From NCBI GenBank assembly GCA_031276615.1, contig JAISND010000094.1:1-6651 (forward strand): a stretch of 6,651 bases of DNA, in the 5' to 3' direction. Shown here piece after piece: positions 5,601-6,651 of this stretch. The position numbers and the translations under genes are program-made. The notes beneath the pieces are model-generated. The model was given only the letters and a program-made list of their open reading frames with translations, was not told the origin of the DNA and ran no database searches. The DNA comes from Treponema sp. Lineage in GTDB: Bacteria > Spirochaetota > Spirochaetia > Treponematales > Breznakiellaceae. Each line of letters begins with the position of its first letter. Position 1 is the first letter of the stretch.

Positions 5601-6651
5601 CTACTTCAGCCGCGCGATAAGGCTTTCCGTCTTTTCCAGGTAACGGTCGGGCGCGGCGGCTGCGGCTTCGCGCAGGTAATTGACCGCCTCACGGTTTTTC
5701 CCCGCGGCGGCCGCGTTGATCCCCAGGGCATAGGAAACGAGCGCAAAGTCCGCGCCGTACTGAATGCTGGAACGGTAGTACTGTTCCGCCAAATCGTAGC
5801 TGTTTTCCCCGTAGGCGATGAGTCCCAGGTAATAATAGGGCGCGTAATGGCCCGGCCGCTGGTTAAGGGCTTTTGTAAAAGCAAGTTCCGCGGCCGCCGT
5901 GTCCCCCGCCGCCCATGCCCTTTGTCCTTCGGCGACAAGTTCCGTAAAGGTCTTTCGCGAATCCAGATAGGCCCGGTAGTCGCGGTTCAGCTTATCCATG
6001 TTGTTCCAGAGGCTTATCCGCCTCATCACCGCTTCGGAATTCTCCGCCGCCGTTTTCGAATCGGAAAGCAGCAGGAAGCTGTCGGTAAGGGCCCTGAAAT
6101 ATTCTTCGCCGCCGCTGTTCAGAAAAAACGAAACCAGGGACCACGCGATGCCTGAAAATTCGGGAGATCCGATGCCGGCCGCCGCGGAATAGACGGCGCT
6201 GTCCGCCCCGAGTACCGCTTCAAGGAGGGGCGTCTTTCCGTCCAGGCCCTTTACCGTATCAAGCCAGGAAAGATTTTCCTCCCAGGAGATTTTCCCCTCG
6301 CCGTTAAAGCCAAGGGTGCTGAAATAAATGGCAAAGCCCTCACGCATCCACGAAGGAGGGTTTGACACAAAGGCCCGCAGGAACTGTATGAAAGCCTGGT
6401 AGGGAAGGTTTTTCGCTTCATCGGCGCTGCCCCGGTCGATAACAAGTTCCCGCCTTTCCCTCTGGTTGTAATGAAGGTACACCGCCCCCGGACTTGCCGT
6501 GCCCAGGCGCGCGGAAACATAGTCCCTGTAGTCATCCCGGTTTCCGAAGGCCCTTACCCTGAGCGGGAAAACGGCCTGGGCGGGATCAAAGCGGAAAAGA
6601 CGGTTGTATACGGCAAAGCGTTCCTCCATTTCCCCAAGCAGCGCTTCCCCG
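5601..6651 (-). CDS. TPR protein with degenerate peptidase-MA-like domain (5' end outside window)
   Basis: The 3' part of a gene. The frame is open to the edge (G-E-A-L-L-G-E before the ATG at 6629), and that ATG is unlikely to be the start because GGGGAA lies too close and the preceding residues look like a continuing helix. Numbering from that Met gives 342 residues. Residues about 1-180 resemble the peptidase-MA-like gluzincin fold: PSWMREGFAIYF (92-103) matches the PxWLxEGxAxY segment carrying the third zinc ligand (E97). Twenty residues upstream, where HExxH should be, the sequence is Y77-Q78-A-F-I81, so all zinc ligands there are lost. Three TPR repeats follow (about 230-263, 264-297, 298-331), for example YYYLGLIAYGENSYDLAEQYYRS. 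The domain family is usually secreted, but any signal peptide lies beyond the edge. Probably a non-catalytic envelope or periplasmic binding protein. It converges on pcnB and ends at its own terminator. Confidence 0.85.
   Translation of the reverse strand, partial: GEALLGEMEERFAVYNRLFRFDPAQAVFPLRVRAFGNRDDYRDYVSARLGTASPGAVYLHYNQRERRELVIDRGSADEAKNLPYQAFIQFLRAFVSNPPSWMREGFAIYFSTLGFNGEGKISWEENLSWLDTVKGLDGKTPLLEAVLGADSAVYSAAAGIGSPEFSGIAWSLVSFFLNSGGEEYFRALTDSFLLLSDSKTAAENSEAVMRRISLWNNMDKLNRDYRAYLDSRKTFTELVAEGQRAWAAGDTAAAELAFTKALNQRPGHYAPYYYLGLIAYGENSYDLAEQYYRSSIQYGADFALVSYALGINAAAAGKNREAVNYLREAAAAAPDRYLEKTESLIARLK

Noticed and set aside
1..6651. Mobile element, CRISPR array, phage or defence system, tRNA or riboswitch
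   Set aside because: No direct repeat array, terminal inverted repeats, transposase or integrase motif, cloverleaf or known aptamer core was visible, and all gaps are short.

Overview
This GC-rich window is an ordinary, densely packed bacterial chromosome segment with five protein genes, short gaps, and no mobile elements, RNA genes, CRISPR arrays or phage genes that I could see. The most likely source is a spirochete, perhaps a GC-rich Treponema-like lineage. That rests on recalled family resemblance: the secreted TPR protein at the right end, the secreted propeller-plus-HEAT protein at the left, and a PcnB-type poly(A) polymerase outside the Proteobacteria. No taxonomic marker gene is present, so the assignment is tentative.

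Layout. Left half, minus strand, read right to left: a TRAM/Fe-S-type SAM-dependent uracil-C5 RNA methyltransferase (2038-3189), then 10 bases later a large secreted protein with PQQ-like beta-propeller repeats and a C-terminal HEAT region (66-2027). Middle, plus strand: an alpha/beta hydrolase of the monoacylglycerol lipase/lysophospholipase type (3246-4292), then 10 bases later a poly(A) polymerase, pcnB (4303-5469). The two pairs diverge from a 56-base spacer (3190-3245). It holds a good extended -10 element facing left and a plausible -35/-10 pair facing right, both so close to the start codons that leaderless or nearly leaderless mRNAs are predicted. Right end, minus strand: a 5'-truncated gene (5601 to beyond 6651) for a TPR protein whose N-terminal part resembles a peptidase-MA-like domain that has lost its zinc-binding HExxH. 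It converges on pcnB and ends in an intrinsic terminator directly abutting its stop codon.

Functionally, the divergent locus puts an rRNA-type modification enzyme next to an RNA 3'-end polyadenylation enzyme, each followed or preceded by a gene with no obvious RNA role. I see housekeeping genes plus two poorly characterised envelope or secreted proteins, not a dedicated new system. The points most worth checking are the degenerate protease domain, the closely spaced divergent promoters, and the propeller/HEAT protein with its ambiguous N-terminus.
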